Part shown: in pieces, positions 51,581 through 61,421 of the stretch
Numbering within the stretch: the first letter of the stretch is position 1
Layout: each line of letters opens with the position of its first letter
Origin: Flavobacterium notoginsengisoli
Lineage (GTDB): Bacteria > Bacteroidota > Bacteroidia > Flavobacteriales > Flavobacteriaceae
Direction: 5' to 3'
Assembly: GCF_014207905.1 (NCBI RefSeq)
Contig: NZ_JACHLB010000003.1
Coordinates: 62,001 to 126,000, forward strand
DNA: 64,000 nt
The notes under the pieces: model-generated
Told to the model about the DNA's origin: nothing
Database searches by the model: none
What the model saw: the letters and a program-made list of their open reading frames with translations, nothing else
Made by a program: the position numbers and the translations under genes

Positions 51581-53494
51581 TTAGAAATGATAACGTTTAA
51601 ACGCTTCGATAGCCGAATAATCTGCTAATCCTAAGTTGTGATATTTCTCTGCAGTCAATCTATTTCTGTCTTCAACTCGAACCCAAAACTCTCTGCTGTC
51701 ATCACCCTGAAACATAACTCCATCTTTTTGAGACTGGTGATAAAAAATTGCATGTCGTTTCTTTAAAACCTGGTCAGGACTCATTGGTACTGCCATGTCA
51801 ATTTGGTACGATTCCCATTCATGCCATGCGCCTCTATAAAGCCAAACCCAACAATCATTCATAAAACTTTTTTGTTTTAATCTTTTTAAAGCTTCAAACA
51901 AACTGTCCAAACACACTTTATGAGTTCCGTGTGGATCTGCTAAATCTCCAGCGGCATAAATTTGATGCGGTTTTATTCTTTCAATAATGTCACACATAAT
52001 GTCAACATCTGCATCCGAAAGATTATTCTTTTTAACTGTCCCTGTTTCGTAAAACGGAAGATCCAAAAAGTGAACGTTTGAATCCGGCAAACCTAAATAA
52101 CGTGTTGCTCCAAAAGATTCGCTTCTTCTAATTAATCCTTTTAATTTTCTAACTTCTAAAGAATCAATTTCATTTCCTGTTCTATTCTGAAGAAATTCTA
52201 TTATTTTATCAGACATTTTAGACTCAGGATTTAATGCTTTTGAAATTTCTGCAAACTTTAAAGCTTCTTCATTTGAAACTGCAATATTTCCAGAAGTCTG
52301 ATATGCCACATGAACTTCATGCCCCTGCTCTACCAAACGATCAAAAGTTCCTCCCATCGAAATCACATCATCATCTGGATGCGGACTGAAAATAATGATT
52401 CTCTTCTTTTCCGGTGTGGAACGTTCCGGTCTGTAAGTATCATCTGCATTGGGTTTTCCGCCCGGCCATCCTGTGATGGTTTGTTGCATTTTATTAAACA
52501 TTTTAATGTTCAAATCGTATGCCGTTCCTTCTTCCGTCAAAAGACTAGACATTCCGTGGTCATTATAATCTTTATCCGTCAGTTTTAGGAAAGGTTTCTT
52601 CGTCAACTCACTTAACCAAGCCACCGCTTTTAGTTTTAATTCGTCTGTCCAAACGCAAGACTTTACCAGCCAAGGCGTTTTTACTCTTGTTAATTCAGAC
52701 GAAGCTTCGGTATCCAGAACAAATGTTGTGTTGTGATGCTCTTGTAAATACGTCGCTGGCGCTTGCGAAGAAACTTTTCCCTCGATTGTCTTTTTTATAA
52801 TTCCTGCTTTACTGATTCCCCAACCTAGTAAAACGATTCTTTTTGCATTTCTAATAGTGCCGATTCCCATCGTAATGGCTTTTCTCGGAACATTATCAAT
52901 TCCTAGAAAAGAAGAAGCCGCATCAACTCTAGTGATATGATCTAAAGTAATACTTCTTGTTCCTGAATTTACGTGCGAACCAGGTTCATTAAATCCGATA
53001 TGTCCCGTTCTTCCAATTCCTAGAAGTTGAAAATCCAATCCTCCGTAAGAGATTATTTTCATTTCATAATCAATACAGTACTGCTGTAATTCCTCGGCGC
53101 TTACCTGCCCATCAGGAATATTAATATTTTCGGGATGAATGTTGACATGATGAAACAAATGCTCATGCATGAAATGATAATAACTCTGAATATCATTTTT
53201 ATCCATAGGATAATATTCATCCAAATTGAAGGTAACGACATTAGCAAAACTAAGTCCTTCCTCTTTGTGCATTCTAACTAGTTCTTCATAAACTTTGATA
53301 GGAGAAGATCCTGTCGCCAAACCTAAAACACAAGGTTCGTTTAGCTCATTTTTTCTCTGAATTAAATTAGCGATTTCTCGAGCGACTAATAAAGAAGCTT
53401 CCTGCGACGATTCGAAAATAACATTGTGAATTTTCTCAAAACGAGTTTCTTCAAATTTTCCTGCTTCTCTAAAACCTATATCTTCTTTAATCAT
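51581..53494 (-). CDS. nagB: Glucosamine-6-phosphate deaminase fused to PIG-L-like domain
   Basis: A 637-residue cytoplasmic protein. Residues about 20-280 are NagB: GLATGSSPIKVYEEL, FNLDEYY with Asp92/Glu93 and GIGRTGHIGFNEPGS around catalytic His165. It converts glucosamine-6-phosphate to fructose-6-phosphate and ammonia. Residues about 360-600 form a PIG-L/LmbE domain with the zinc motif HPDDD (372-376) and DPHGTH, the fold of GlcNAc deacetylases. This fusion is known in Bacteroidota; the second domain may remove acetyl groups, but its substrate is not established to me. It handles GlcNAc freed by the nearby GH20, asparaginase and GH130. Confidence 0.92.
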   Translation of the reverse strand: MIKEDIGFREAGKFEETRFEKIHNVIFESSQEASLLVAREIANLIQRKNELNEPCVLGLATGSSPIKVYEELVRMHKEEGLSFANVVTFNLDEYYPMDKNDIQSYYHFMHEHLFHHVNIHPENINIPDGQVSAEELQQYCIDYEMKIISYGGLDFQLLGIGRTGHIGFNEPGSHVNSGTRSITLDHITRVDAASSFLGIDNVPRKAITMGIGTIRNAKRIVLLGWGISKAGIIKKTIEGKVSSQAPATYLQEHHNTTFVLDTEASSELTRVKTPWLVKSCVWTDELKLKAVAWLSELTKKPFLKLTDKDYNDHGMSSLLTEEGTAYDLNIKMFNKMQQTITGWPGGKPNADDTYRPERSTPEKKRIIIFSPHPDDDVISMGGTFDRLVEQGHEVHVAYQTSGNIAVSNEEALKFAEISKALNPESKMSDKIIEFLQNRTGNEIDSLEVRKLKGLIRRSESFGATRYLGLPDSNVHFLDLPFYETGTVKKNNLSDADVDIMCDIIERIKPHQIYAAGDLADPHGTHKVCLDSLFEALKRLKQKSFMNDCWVWLYRGAWHEWESYQIDMAVPMSPDQVLKKRHAIFYHQSQKDGVMFQGDDSREFWVRVEDRNRLTAEKYHNLGLADYSAIEAFKRYHF

Positions 53495-53850
53495 CTCTCT
53501 CGCTGATTTAATTAATGCAAGATAAAAGTAGAATTAAATTATACGTTTAAATTAAAATTTCGACTAATAACGATTGCGCTTCGGCAGAAAGCAAAATAAG
53601 ATTGATAACTCTTTGATTAAATAGTAAATTGATAAAAAAGATTCGTTTTGCGAAAACACGAATTATGTTTAAATATTCCATAGGAATATCTCATCGGTAG
53701 AAAAAGATATTGTTTTGCATTGTGTTCCGTAGGAACACCTGATTCCATAAAATTGGAAAAATCGTTTTTATTATTCAAACGTTCCTACGGAACGTATAAC
53801 CATAACGCATATTTCATTCTACTACCGACGAAACATTCCTACGGAATGAT
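53495..53850. other. 356-bp gene-free region with a structured repeat
   Basis: The nagB-proximal 170 bases show nothing recognisable beyond AT-rich DNA that probably holds the nagB promoter. The rest is the structured GTTCC repeat at 53672-53848. Confidence 0.7.
53672..53848. repeat. Structured GTTCCGTAGGAAC repeat, copy 1
   Basis: A 177-bp element made of four small palindromes: ATATTCCATAGGAATAT, GTGTTCCGTAGGAACAC, CGTTCCTACGGAACG and CATTCCTACGGAATG. The outer two are joined to CATCGGTAGAA and TACCGACGA, which pair with each other. The element ends 2 bases from the stop codon of the fucosidase gene. Confidence 0.85.
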
Positions 53851-55944
53851 TTATTCAACAACTCCAATTTCGGCAATTGATACAGTTTGGTTATTTCCTA
53901 CAGCAGCTGTCGCAACAAATTTCAAAAATCTTGCTTTTACAGGAGCAAAACTCTTAATTTGTTCAATTGGGTTATGTTTAATATTCGAGAATTCTCCTTC
54001 CGATTGTTTGTCCCAGTAAAAACTGTCAACACTTGTATACAATTCATAATTAGAAATCAAACTTAAATTACTTCCTACCTGTTGCGGAGTATAGGTAAAA
54101 CCTTTAATTGTAGTTAATTCTCCCATATCTATAACCACAGTTTGAGGCAATTTGTTTTCATTGTTTCCAAATGCCCAAGCAGTATTAGCATCTCCATCTA
54201 TAATTTTTTCAACCGATTTATCGTCGCCACTTGAAACCGAAGTGACTTTCCATTTTTCTTTAGAAACACCATATTTTGCTGTTTTAACCGCGCTGTTGAT
54301 TTTCTCTTTTGTATTTCTAGCAATAGCTTTAATTTCTACCGCTTTGTTATAAGTAAATGGTGCTTTGTACAAAGTACTTTTTTCAGAAGGAGTTTTTCCG
54401 TCAAGCGAATAATAAACAGCGTTTCCATCTTCTGATTTAATCGTAACCAAACCATTTTTATCTCTAAGAATCTGCGGTTCTTTTACAAAAGTAGGTGCAT
54501 TATACGCTTCGATAGTATTAATTACAAATCCAGCTTTTGCATCCAAAATATTAACTCGAAGTGCAGAAGCCGTAACGCGATCTAAACGCAAAATTCTTTT
54601 GTAACCAATTGTAGTTTCATTGGCAATTGTTTTCCATTGTCCATCAATTTTTGCTTCTATAGAAAATGATTTTACACGCTGTCCCAGTTTAATATATTCC
54701 TGAAGTAAAACTCTATTGATTGCTGTTGGTTTTTTAAACGTAAATTCAATCGTAGCTTCTTTTACTTTATCATCAGTTGCCCAATAGGTATTTTTATTTC
54801 CGTCACTCACATTTTGAGGTCCGAAATTAGCATCGTTTGCACGAATGTTCGAAGCTTGAACTTGAGTTCCTGCTAATAATTCTTTGTTGAAATCAGCTTT
54901 AATTGTCGCAACCAATTCTTTCAATCTTGTTTCGTCATTTTCGTGAACCAAACCACGTTTATCAACAGGAAGATTTAATAACAAAGTAGCATTTCGGCCA
55001 ATCGATTCGTAATAAATATCCACCATTTCGTCAAGCGAACGCACTTTATCGTCTTCAACTGAATGATAAAACCATCCCGGTCTGATCGAAACATCGGCTT
55101 CTCCAGGAACCCATTTTTCTCCATCTTCGTGTCCAGACATGAATTCAGAATAATGTACTTTTCCTGCCAATTCATCTTTTTGGCGTAATAAAGACCAATT
55201 GGTTTTTCCGGCACGTCCTTCTTCATTTCCAATCCATCTTGCTTCAGACGGGCCAACTCCCCAAACCAACGTTTTTGGTGCTATACTATAAATTAATTTA
55301 TAAGTTTCGTCCCAATTATAATAAGTAAGCGAATTGATTTTTCGAGTTTCGTTTGCACCGCCGTAATAACCGTCTCCTCCATTGGCACCATCAAACCACA
55401 TTTCGAAAACATCTCCGTAATTCGTCAATAATTCTTTTAGCTGATTTCTGAAATACGTAATATATTCAGGTTTTCCGTATTGCGGATGATTTCTGTCCCA
55501 AGGCGAAAGATACAATCCTAATTTTAAATCGTATTCTTTACAAGCAGCAGCCAATTCTTTTACCAAATCTCCTTTTCCATTTTCCCAAGGTGAATTCTTT
55601 ACAGAACGTTCCGTATATGCCGAAGGCCAAAGACAGAAACCATCATGATGCTTGGCAACCAAAATAATTCCTTTCATCCCAGCCTCTTTTACAACTCGCG
55701 CCCATTGGCGAACATCTAATTGCGACGGATTAAAAAGTTCCGGCGATTCGTCTCCAAAACCCCATTCTTTATTGGTAAATGTATTTAATGAAAAGTGCAC
55801 AAAAGCATAAAATTCCATTTCCTGCCAATCGATTTGTTTTTGCGTCGGAACTGGTCCAAAAGGTTTTGGCGCATTAGCAAATTCTTGTGCTGAGCTGCTC
55901 ATTATTACACCAAAAAGACATAAGGAAAGGTAAATGTTTTTCAT
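53851..55944 (-). CDS. GH29 alpha-L-fucosidase with F5/8-type binding domains
   Basis: A 697-residue exported fucosidase: signal peptide, GH29 barrel (about 25-345) with VAKHHDGFCLWPS and the likely nucleophile Asp185 in MWFDGANGG, then an F5/8 (discoidin) domain (about 350-470), a chitobiase C-terminal-like segment (about 475-560) and a second F5/8 domain (about 590-697). This multi-domain form is typical of alpha-1,3/1,4-fucosidases of the GH29-B type, but linkage is not certain. It lies between two copies of the GTTCC repeat and downstream of nothing co-oriented and close, so it is probably transcribed alone. Confidence 0.93.
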   Translation of the reverse strand: MKNIYLSLCLFGVIMSSSAQEFANAPKPFGPVPTQKQIDWQEMEFYAFVHFSLNTFTNKEWGFGDESPELFNPSQLDVRQWARVVKEAGMKGIILVAKHHDGFCLWPSAYTERSVKNSPWENGKGDLVKELAAACKEYDLKLGLYLSPWDRNHPQYGKPEYITYFRNQLKELLTNYGDVFEMWFDGANGGDGYYGGANETRKINSLTYYNWDETYKLIYSIAPKTLVWGVGPSEARWIGNEEGRAGKTNWSLLRQKDELAGKVHYSEFMSGHEDGEKWVPGEADVSIRPGWFYHSVEDDKVRSLDEMVDIYYESIGRNATLLLNLPVDKRGLVHENDETRLKELVATIKADFNKELLAGTQVQASNIRANDANFGPQNVSDGNKNTYWATDDKVKEATIEFTFKKPTAINRVLLQEYIKLGQRVKSFSIEAKIDGQWKTIANETTIGYKRILRLDRVTASALRVNILDAKAGFVINTIEAYNAPTFVKEPQILRDKNGLVTIKSEDGNAVYYSLDGKTPSEKSTLYKAPFTYNKAVEIKAIARNTKEKINSAVKTAKYGVSKEKWKVTSVSSGDDKSVEKIIDGDANTAWAFGNNENKLPQTVVIDMGELTTIKGFTYTPQQVGSNLSLISNYELYTSVDSFYWDKQSEGEFSNIKHNPIEQIKSFAPVKARFLKFVATAAVGNNQTVSIAEIGVVE

Positions 55945-56052
55945 TTCTGATCTGCTTTAAAATAGTCTATAAAACATAAATGTACTACAAATTGATGTTT
56001 GAAAGTACAGAATTTCGACCAACAGCAGGTTTAAAAGCATTTATGCTTTTAA

Positions 56053-56229
56053 ATGTTCCGTAGGAACATCTCGTCGGTAGAAAAAAAATGATTCCCCATT
56101 TATTTACGTTCCGTAGGAACGTTTGAAATCTCTCATTGTTAAAAATAATGCAGAACCAAACGTTCCTACGGAACGAAAAATAATGAAAACGCCGTAATTT
56201 TCTACCGACGAAATATCCTACGGAATATA
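56053..56229. repeat. Structured GTTCCGTAGGAAC repeat, copy 2
   Basis: Same plan as copy 1: ATGTTCCGTAGGAACAT plus CTCGTCGGTAGAA on the left, ACGTTCCGTAGGAACGT and CGTTCCTACGGAACG inside, and TTTCTACCGACGA plus ATATCCTACGGAATAT on the right. Length and order match copy 1, in the same orientation. Confidence 0.85.
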
Positions 56230-56244
56230 TAACCAATTTTAAAA

Positions 56245-56274
56245 CAAAAAAAGAGCTGTCAATTACGACAGCTC
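56245..56274 (-). terminator. Terminator after the M16 peptidase gene
   Basis: GAGCTGTC pairs with GACAGCTC around a 6-base loop. On the minus strand the stem is followed by TTTTTTTGTTTT. Confidence 0.85.
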
Positions 56275-56353
56275 TCTGTAGGTTTTTCAAGTTAGTTGTA
56301 TAAGCTTACTAATTCAAAATACTTCTAATAAATCAATGAAAAACCAATGTATT

Positions 56354-59176
56354 CTAATATTCTGGACCTGCAACTTGCGGTTTCGATTTCATGATTACTT
56401 CAACTGTGCTTGGTTTTGCAAAGAATTCTTTAGCGAAAGCTTTTAAATCGGCCGCTGTGATTTCGTTTAAGGTTTTCTTGTAAATGACGTCATCTTTAAA
56501 AGTTTCGTTATGTAAAATCATATTGTTTAAACTGCTCAGCCAGAAACCGTTTGTTAGGACTTTTTCTGCTCTGGCTTTTAAAACCGTATTTTTTACCGAT
56601 TGAATGTCTTCTTCTTTAACCTCTTTTTGCTGCATTAACGCAATTTGCTCGTAAACAATCTTCGTTAATTTTTCTTCTTTTGCAGGATCACTGTCAAAAT
56701 TAATTGTCATTGAATATTCATCAGACGGCAGACGACTTACTGAATTGGAAACGTGAACACCATAACTTCCGCCTTCTTCTTCTCTAATTAAATCCAAATA
56801 CTTTTTAGACAGCAATTCAGATAAAATATGCATTGTAAATACATTTTTGTAGTTGTACGGAAATTGTTTTACAAATCGAATGTAAACGCTTGCTTTTGGA
56901 ACATTCATTTCGCGAACCAATAACTGCTTTGCAATTCCTGGTGCCGGATCTAAATGATTGTCAACATAATTTTCTTTTTTGTTTGCATCTGATGTTATAC
57001 TTCCAATATATTTTTCAAGTAATGCAATCGCATTTTCTGGAAGATTTCCCGTAAATACAAAAGTAAAATCGGCTGCGTTCTGAATTCTTTCTTTATAAAT
57101 TTCTGAAGCTTTTTCGAAACTTAATCTTTTCAAAAACTCTTCATTCAATAAAGGAACTCGTTTGTTATGGTTGTAATTTAATTGCGAAATAGTATCCTGA
57201 AAAACTTTCGGATTCGTATTCGCCGCATTTTCTAAAGAATTGCTAAAACCCGTTAACATTCTTGCGTACGAATCTTTATCAAATCTCGGCTGTTCAAAAT
57301 ACAGATACACCAATTGCAATAAAGTTTCAAAATCTTTCTGGTTGCTTGAACCCTGGAAACCTTCTGTTAATTCTGAGATGTACGGTTTGACATTTGCAAT
57401 TTTACCGTTTAATTTGTCTTTTAAATCAGTGCTTTTGAATACGCCTAAACCAGAACTTTCTACCAAACTCACCGCAATCTGTGAAGACGGAATATCTTCT
57501 GTTTTAATTAAGGAACTTCCTCCTAAACTATAAGCAGAAAATAAAACTTCGTCTTTAGCCAATGTTGTTGGATATAAAACGATTTTAGCTCCATTTCCTA
57601 AAACATAACTTTTCGCTCCTTTGACTCTTTCAATCGACGTTTCTTTTGTGACTTTTGAACCTTTTAATTCTGCTATAATCAAAGGCTGATTAGTATCGGT
57701 TTCTTTGTATTTTTCAAGAGGCATTTTCTTTACCTCAGCCATAATTTTAAGATAATCTTCTTTTGTCGGATATACTACATCACTTTTATCAGGACCAGTA
57801 ACCGTCATCACAATATTGTCGGTTGTCTGAAGCTTTTTAACAGCCTGATTAATTTCTGCAAGCGAAATCGAAGCCAATCTTGTTTTGATGTTTTCATACT
57901 CCGTTTCGATGCTTTCAAACGGAACTGCTTTCAGAAAATATTCAACTAATTGCTCAGAGAAAGTATCATTATCAATTTTGTCTTTATTCTGAAGCAAATT
58001 TTCATAATAACTCAAAACGCTTTCTTTGTTTCGGTCTAATTCTTTCTGTGTAAATCCGTAACGAATCGCTCTTTCAGTTTCGATCATCATTTCTTTGAAA
58101 CCTTCTGCAGTTTTATTGTTTTTAGGCACAACATACAAACTGTACGAATTGGTCAATCTCGATACTTCTGAAGGTCCAGTTGCCATTTTAAGTACAGCAG
58201 TTTCATTGTTTTGAATGAATTCCTGATAACGTCTATTGATCATATCGGTACATAAATTATTTACCAAATCTCTTCTGATCGTTTCTTTATTTTTTACTTT
58301 ATCATAGTCTTTTTTATAGTAAAGTACAATTGAAGTTTCCTGTGCTTCTTTGTCTTTTGCCAAAACATATTCCATTCCTTTATTTTTCGGAATTGAAACA
58401 TAATAGCGTTCTGTTGGATTTTTAGGCATTTCTATAGAAGAAAAAGTGGCTATGATTTTCTTTTCTATTTCTTTTACATCAATATCACCAACCACAATAA
58501 CGGCTTGTAAATCTGGACGATACCATTTTTTATAATAATCTCTAAGAACCTGATAATCAAAATTATTAATGATATTCAAATCTCCAATTACGTCACGTTT
58601 TGCATATTTAGAACCTTTGTACAATGTTTTATCGGTTTCTAAACGAAGTCTAAAGTCAGAATCACGTCTGGTACGCCATTCTTCTCTAATTACACCTCTT
58701 TCAGCATCAATTTCTGCATCTTTCAGCAAAAGAAAACCTGACCAATCGTGCAGTGCCAAAAGACAAGAATCAACTAATTTTGAATCTGTTGCAGGAACAT
58801 TACTCAAATTATAAACAGTCTGATCTTGCGCGGTATAAGCATTAATATCGGCACCAAAACGAACCCCTTTTTTCTCCAGCATATCAATAATGCCTTTTCC
58901 TTCAAAGTTTTGCGTTCCGTTAAAGGCCATGTGTTCCAGAAAATGCGCTAATCCGTTTTGATCATCATTTTCTAAAATTGCTCCAACATTTTGAGCGAAA
59001 TAAAAACACACGCGATCTTTTGGAAATTCATTATGCAGGATATAATATTTCATTCCGTTTTTTAATTTTCCCGAAACGACATCTTTGCTCAACGGAACTG
59101 TAGTCGAAAATTGAGCCACGCTTTTAAATCCGATTAAAAGGACAAAAAGCCAATATTTTGATTGAAAGATTTTCAT
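56354..59176 (-). CDS. M16-family zinc metallopeptidase
   Basis: A 940-residue exported peptidase (signal peptide ending near SVAQ) with four M16 domains in one chain, as in pitrilysin-type enzymes. The inverted zinc motif is His78-x-x-Glu81-His82 in LAHFLEHMAFNG, with a downstream glutamate expected near residue 155-165. The second half keeps the fold without a zinc site and includes an R/Y substrate-clamp region (EEEGGSYGVHVSNS). It degrades peptides in the periplasm. It is transcribed alone and has its own terminator. Specific substrates are unknown. Confidence 0.94.
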   Translation of the reverse strand: MKIFQSKYWLFVLLIGFKSVAQFSTTVPLSKDVVSGKLKNGMKYYILHNEFPKDRVCFYFAQNVGAILENDDQNGLAHFLEHMAFNGTQNFEGKGIIDMLEKKGVRFGADINAYTAQDQTVYNLSNVPATDSKLVDSCLLALHDWSGFLLLKDAEIDAERGVIREEWRTRRDSDFRLRLETDKTLYKGSKYAKRDVIGDLNIINNFDYQVLRDYYKKWYRPDLQAVIVVGDIDVKEIEKKIIATFSSIEMPKNPTERYYVSIPKNKGMEYVLAKDKEAQETSIVLYYKKDYDKVKNKETIRRDLVNNLCTDMINRRYQEFIQNNETAVLKMATGPSEVSRLTNSYSLYVVPKNNKTAEGFKEMMIETERAIRYGFTQKELDRNKESVLSYYENLLQNKDKIDNDTFSEQLVEYFLKAVPFESIETEYENIKTRLASISLAEINQAVKKLQTTDNIVMTVTGPDKSDVVYPTKEDYLKIMAEVKKMPLEKYKETDTNQPLIIAELKGSKVTKETSIERVKGAKSYVLGNGAKIVLYPTTLAKDEVLFSAYSLGGSSLIKTEDIPSSQIAVSLVESSGLGVFKSTDLKDKLNGKIANVKPYISELTEGFQGSSNQKDFETLLQLVYLYFEQPRFDKDSYARMLTGFSNSLENAANTNPKVFQDTISQLNYNHNKRVPLLNEEFLKRLSFEKASEIYKERIQNAADFTFVFTGNLPENAIALLEKYIGSITSDANKKENYVDNHLDPAPGIAKQLLVREMNVPKASVYIRFVKQFPYNYKNVFTMHILSELLSKKYLDLIREEEGGSYGVHVSNSVSRLPSDEYSMTINFDSDPAKEEKLTKIVYEQIALMQQKEVKEEDIQSVKNTVLKARAEKVLTNGFWLSSLNNMILHNETFKDDVIYKKTLNEITAADLKAFAKEFFAKPSTVEVIMKSKPQVAGPEY

Positions 59177-59203
59177 TTGATACTTTTTATTTTTGGGTTG
59201 ATT

Positions 59204-59303
59204 GGCACGCGGATTTAACGGATTCGCTATCGCGAAAACGCGGATTTACGCAGATTTTTAAATTTTAAAGTTTACGAAGTAAATCCGTTTCATCCGTGTT
59301 CCA
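59204..59303. repeat. CGCGGATTTACG/GTAAATCCG intergenic repeat
   Basis: A left part with ACGCGGATTTAACGG and ACGCGGATTTACGCAG and a right part with GTAAATCCGTTTCATCCGTG form an imperfect inverted repeat that fills the gap between the dsbD and M16 genes. Similar 'ACGGATTTAACGGA' stretches occur between genes in many Bacteroidota. Confidence 0.65.
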
Positions 59304-59305
59304 AA

Positions 59306-61375
59306 TTATTTTTTAAAATTCCGGACTCCTTCCTGAAGCCACTCATAATATGCATTTATATCTGGATTATACGCCGATGGTTTGTTCAAATCTTTTTCGT
59401 TATGATCCATTAAAACGTAATACGGCTGTGCATTGGTTTTGTATTTCAGAATCTGAAGTTCGCTCCATTTCTGTCCAGTATATTTTAGGACTTTACCTGT
59501 AATTTTAGAAACCACTTGTTCTTCTTTTGGTAAAGGTCTTTTATCATCAACATACAGTGAAATTAGAACCACATCATTATTTAGAACATTCAAAACTTTT
59601 GGATCTGGCCAAACACGTTCTTCCATTTTACGGCAGTTTACGCAGGCATATCCAGTAAAATCAATCATTATGGGTTTGTTTACTTTTTTCGCGTAAGCTA
59701 AACCTTCATCATAATTATGAAAAGTCGGAATTCCATTTGGACCGCTTTCTGCGCCCTCAGGAAGATTTGATTTTTCTGTACTTTGGGTTACTGCATTTCC
59801 GAAGCCATTTGGTGATTCACTGTATTGCTTTGCCGGCGGAAATCCACTGATGTATTGCAACGGAGCTCCCCAAAGTCCCGGAATCATATACACCACAAAT
59901 GACAGCACGATAATTCCTAAACTCAATCTTCCCACAGATATATGAGTCGAAGGTGAATCATGCGACAACTGGATTTTTCCAAATAAATAAAAAGCTAAAA
60001 CAGAGAATATGGCAATCCAAATGGCTAGGAATACTTCTCTTTCTAATAAATGTAATTGTAAAACTAAATCGGCATTGCTTAAGAATTTAAAGGCTAAAGC
60101 CAATTCTAAAAAGCCTAAAACCACTTTAACTGAATTCAACCAACCGCCTGATTTTGGAAGCGAATTCATCCAACCTGGAAAAGCGGCAAATAATGTAAAT
60201 GGCAACGCAATTGCTAATGAAAATCCTAACATACCGACAATTGGCGCAATTCCTGCCTGACTTGCTGCCTGAACCAATAATGTTCCAACAATTGGTCCTG
60301 TACAAGAAAACGAAACAACGGCCAAAGCCAATGCCATAAAGAAAATTCCAAAAGCCCCACCCATTTCCGATTTCTGATCGATTTTAGTTAGCCATGAACT
60401 TGGCAATACTATTTCGAAAGCGCCTAAAAATGACAAGGCAAAAACCAATAAAAGCAGGAAAAATACAATATTGAAAACGACATTGGTTGCCAAAGCATTT
60501 AACGCGTCGGCTCCAAAAATTGCTGTTACCAGACTGCCTAAAATCACATAAATTACGATAATAAAAACACCGTAAATCATGGCATTTCTTATTCCGGCAG
60601 CTTTGGTTTTACTTTGTTTGGTAAAGAAACTAACCGTCATTGGAATCATCGGGAATACGCAAGGAGTAAACAAAGCCGCAAGACCTCCTAAAAAGCTGAA
60701 GAAAAATAATGTCCATAAACTTTCTTCAGGGGCTGTTTTTTCTGTAGAAGTTTTTGTCGAATTATTTGAAATTTCAGGAGTGTCTTTGCCAGCAATGCTA
60801 ACAGAATTTGTCGTGTTGTTTCTGGTATCCTGTTTAGTAATTGATTCGTCTTTTGCAGGCAAATCTGTATTTTTTTCTTCTGTTGCTGTACTTGCTGTTT
60901 CTTCGTTATCAACTGGCGTGTCTGATTTTTTGAAGGTAAATTTTACTTCTTTTTCTCCTGGTGGCAGACAGCTGTTATCATTACAAACCATAAAAAATAT
61001 TACAGCATCGATGGTAAAAGCATCGCTTGTTTTTCTTTCAATATTTTGCGTAAAAATGGCTTTATCTGCAAAGTATTTAATTCGCATATTAAAAACAGGA
61101 TCGTCTACTTCATGTCCTTTTGGTTCTACAACTGCTCCAATTTTTTTATAGTTTTTTGAATACTGAAATGTAAAACTCGTTGGTGCTGGTCCGCCCTGTG
61201 GCACATTCTGGGAATATACGTGCCAGCCCTTGTCAATCTTGGCAATGATAGACAAAGTGTATTTGTTCTCTCCTATTTCTTTTACTGAAGTAGTAAACGA
61301 AACGGGATCGTAAATTTGGGCAGTAAGATTGCTTATCGCAAAGAATATTGCAATAAAAAAGAATAATTTTTTCAT
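59306..61375 (-). CDS. dsbD: Thiol:disulfide interchange protein DsbD
   Basis: A 689-residue inner-membrane protein that moves electrons from cytosolic thioredoxin to the periplasm. Order of parts: signal peptide, DsbD-alpha-like domain (about 22-150), a Thr/Glu/Lys-rich linker (about 155-225), eight helices (about 230-510) with redox cysteines in TPCVFPMIP and SFSCTGPIVG, and a C-terminal thioredoxin domain with Cys578-Val-Asn-Cys581. All key cysteines of the central and terminal domains are present. It lies near a TlpA-type thioredoxin gene that may accept its electrons. Upstream is a composite repeat and no clear promoter. Confidence 0.95.
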   Translation of the reverse strand: MKKLFFFIAIFFAISNLTAQIYDPVSFTTSVKEIGENKYTLSIIAKIDKGWHVYSQNVPQGGPAPTSFTFQYSKNYKKIGAVVEPKGHEVDDPVFNMRIKYFADKAIFTQNIERKTSDAFTIDAVIFFMVCNDNSCLPPGEKEVKFTFKKSDTPVDNEETASTATEEKNTDLPAKDESITKQDTRNNTTNSVSIAGKDTPEISNNSTKTSTEKTAPEESLWTLFFFSFLGGLAALFTPCVFPMIPMTVSFFTKQSKTKAAGIRNAMIYGVFIIVIYVILGSLVTAIFGADALNALATNVVFNIVFFLLLLVFALSFLGAFEIVLPSSWLTKIDQKSEMGGAFGIFFMALALAVVSFSCTGPIVGTLLVQAASQAGIAPIVGMLGFSLAIALPFTLFAAFPGWMNSLPKSGGWLNSVKVVLGFLELALAFKFLSNADLVLQLHLLEREVFLAIWIAIFSVLAFYLFGKIQLSHDSPSTHISVGRLSLGIIVLSFVVYMIPGLWGAPLQYISGFPPAKQYSESPNGFGNAVTQSTEKSNLPEGAESGPNGIPTFHNYDEGLAYAKKVNKPIMIDFTGYACVNCRKMEERVWPDPKVLNVLNNDVVLISLYVDDKRPLPKEEQVVSKITGKVLKYTGQKWSELQILKYKTNAQPYYVLMDHNEKDLNKPSAYNPDINAYYEWLQEGVRNFKK

Positions 61376-61421
61376 GATGTTAGAGAAATATACTTATTGT
61401 ATTTTTTTATCTAAATGTTGT

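Larger units (their letters stand above)
55945..56353. other. 409-bp gene-free region with repeat and terminator
   Basis: Contains the second GTTCC repeat (56053-56229) and the terminator of the M16 gene (56245-56274). The last 100 bases before the fucosidase show no consensus promoter. Confidence 0.75.

Noticed and set aside
53672..56229. Composite transposon or insertion sequence around the fucosidase
   Set aside because: The flanking elements encode no transposase, are only 177 bp, and show no target-site duplication by eye; they look like a dispersed structured repeat family.
60579..61151. 190-codon open frame on the plus strand
   Set aside because: It lies wholly antisense to dsbD, whose domains and cysteines are intact; the frame is a by-product of that gene's codons.
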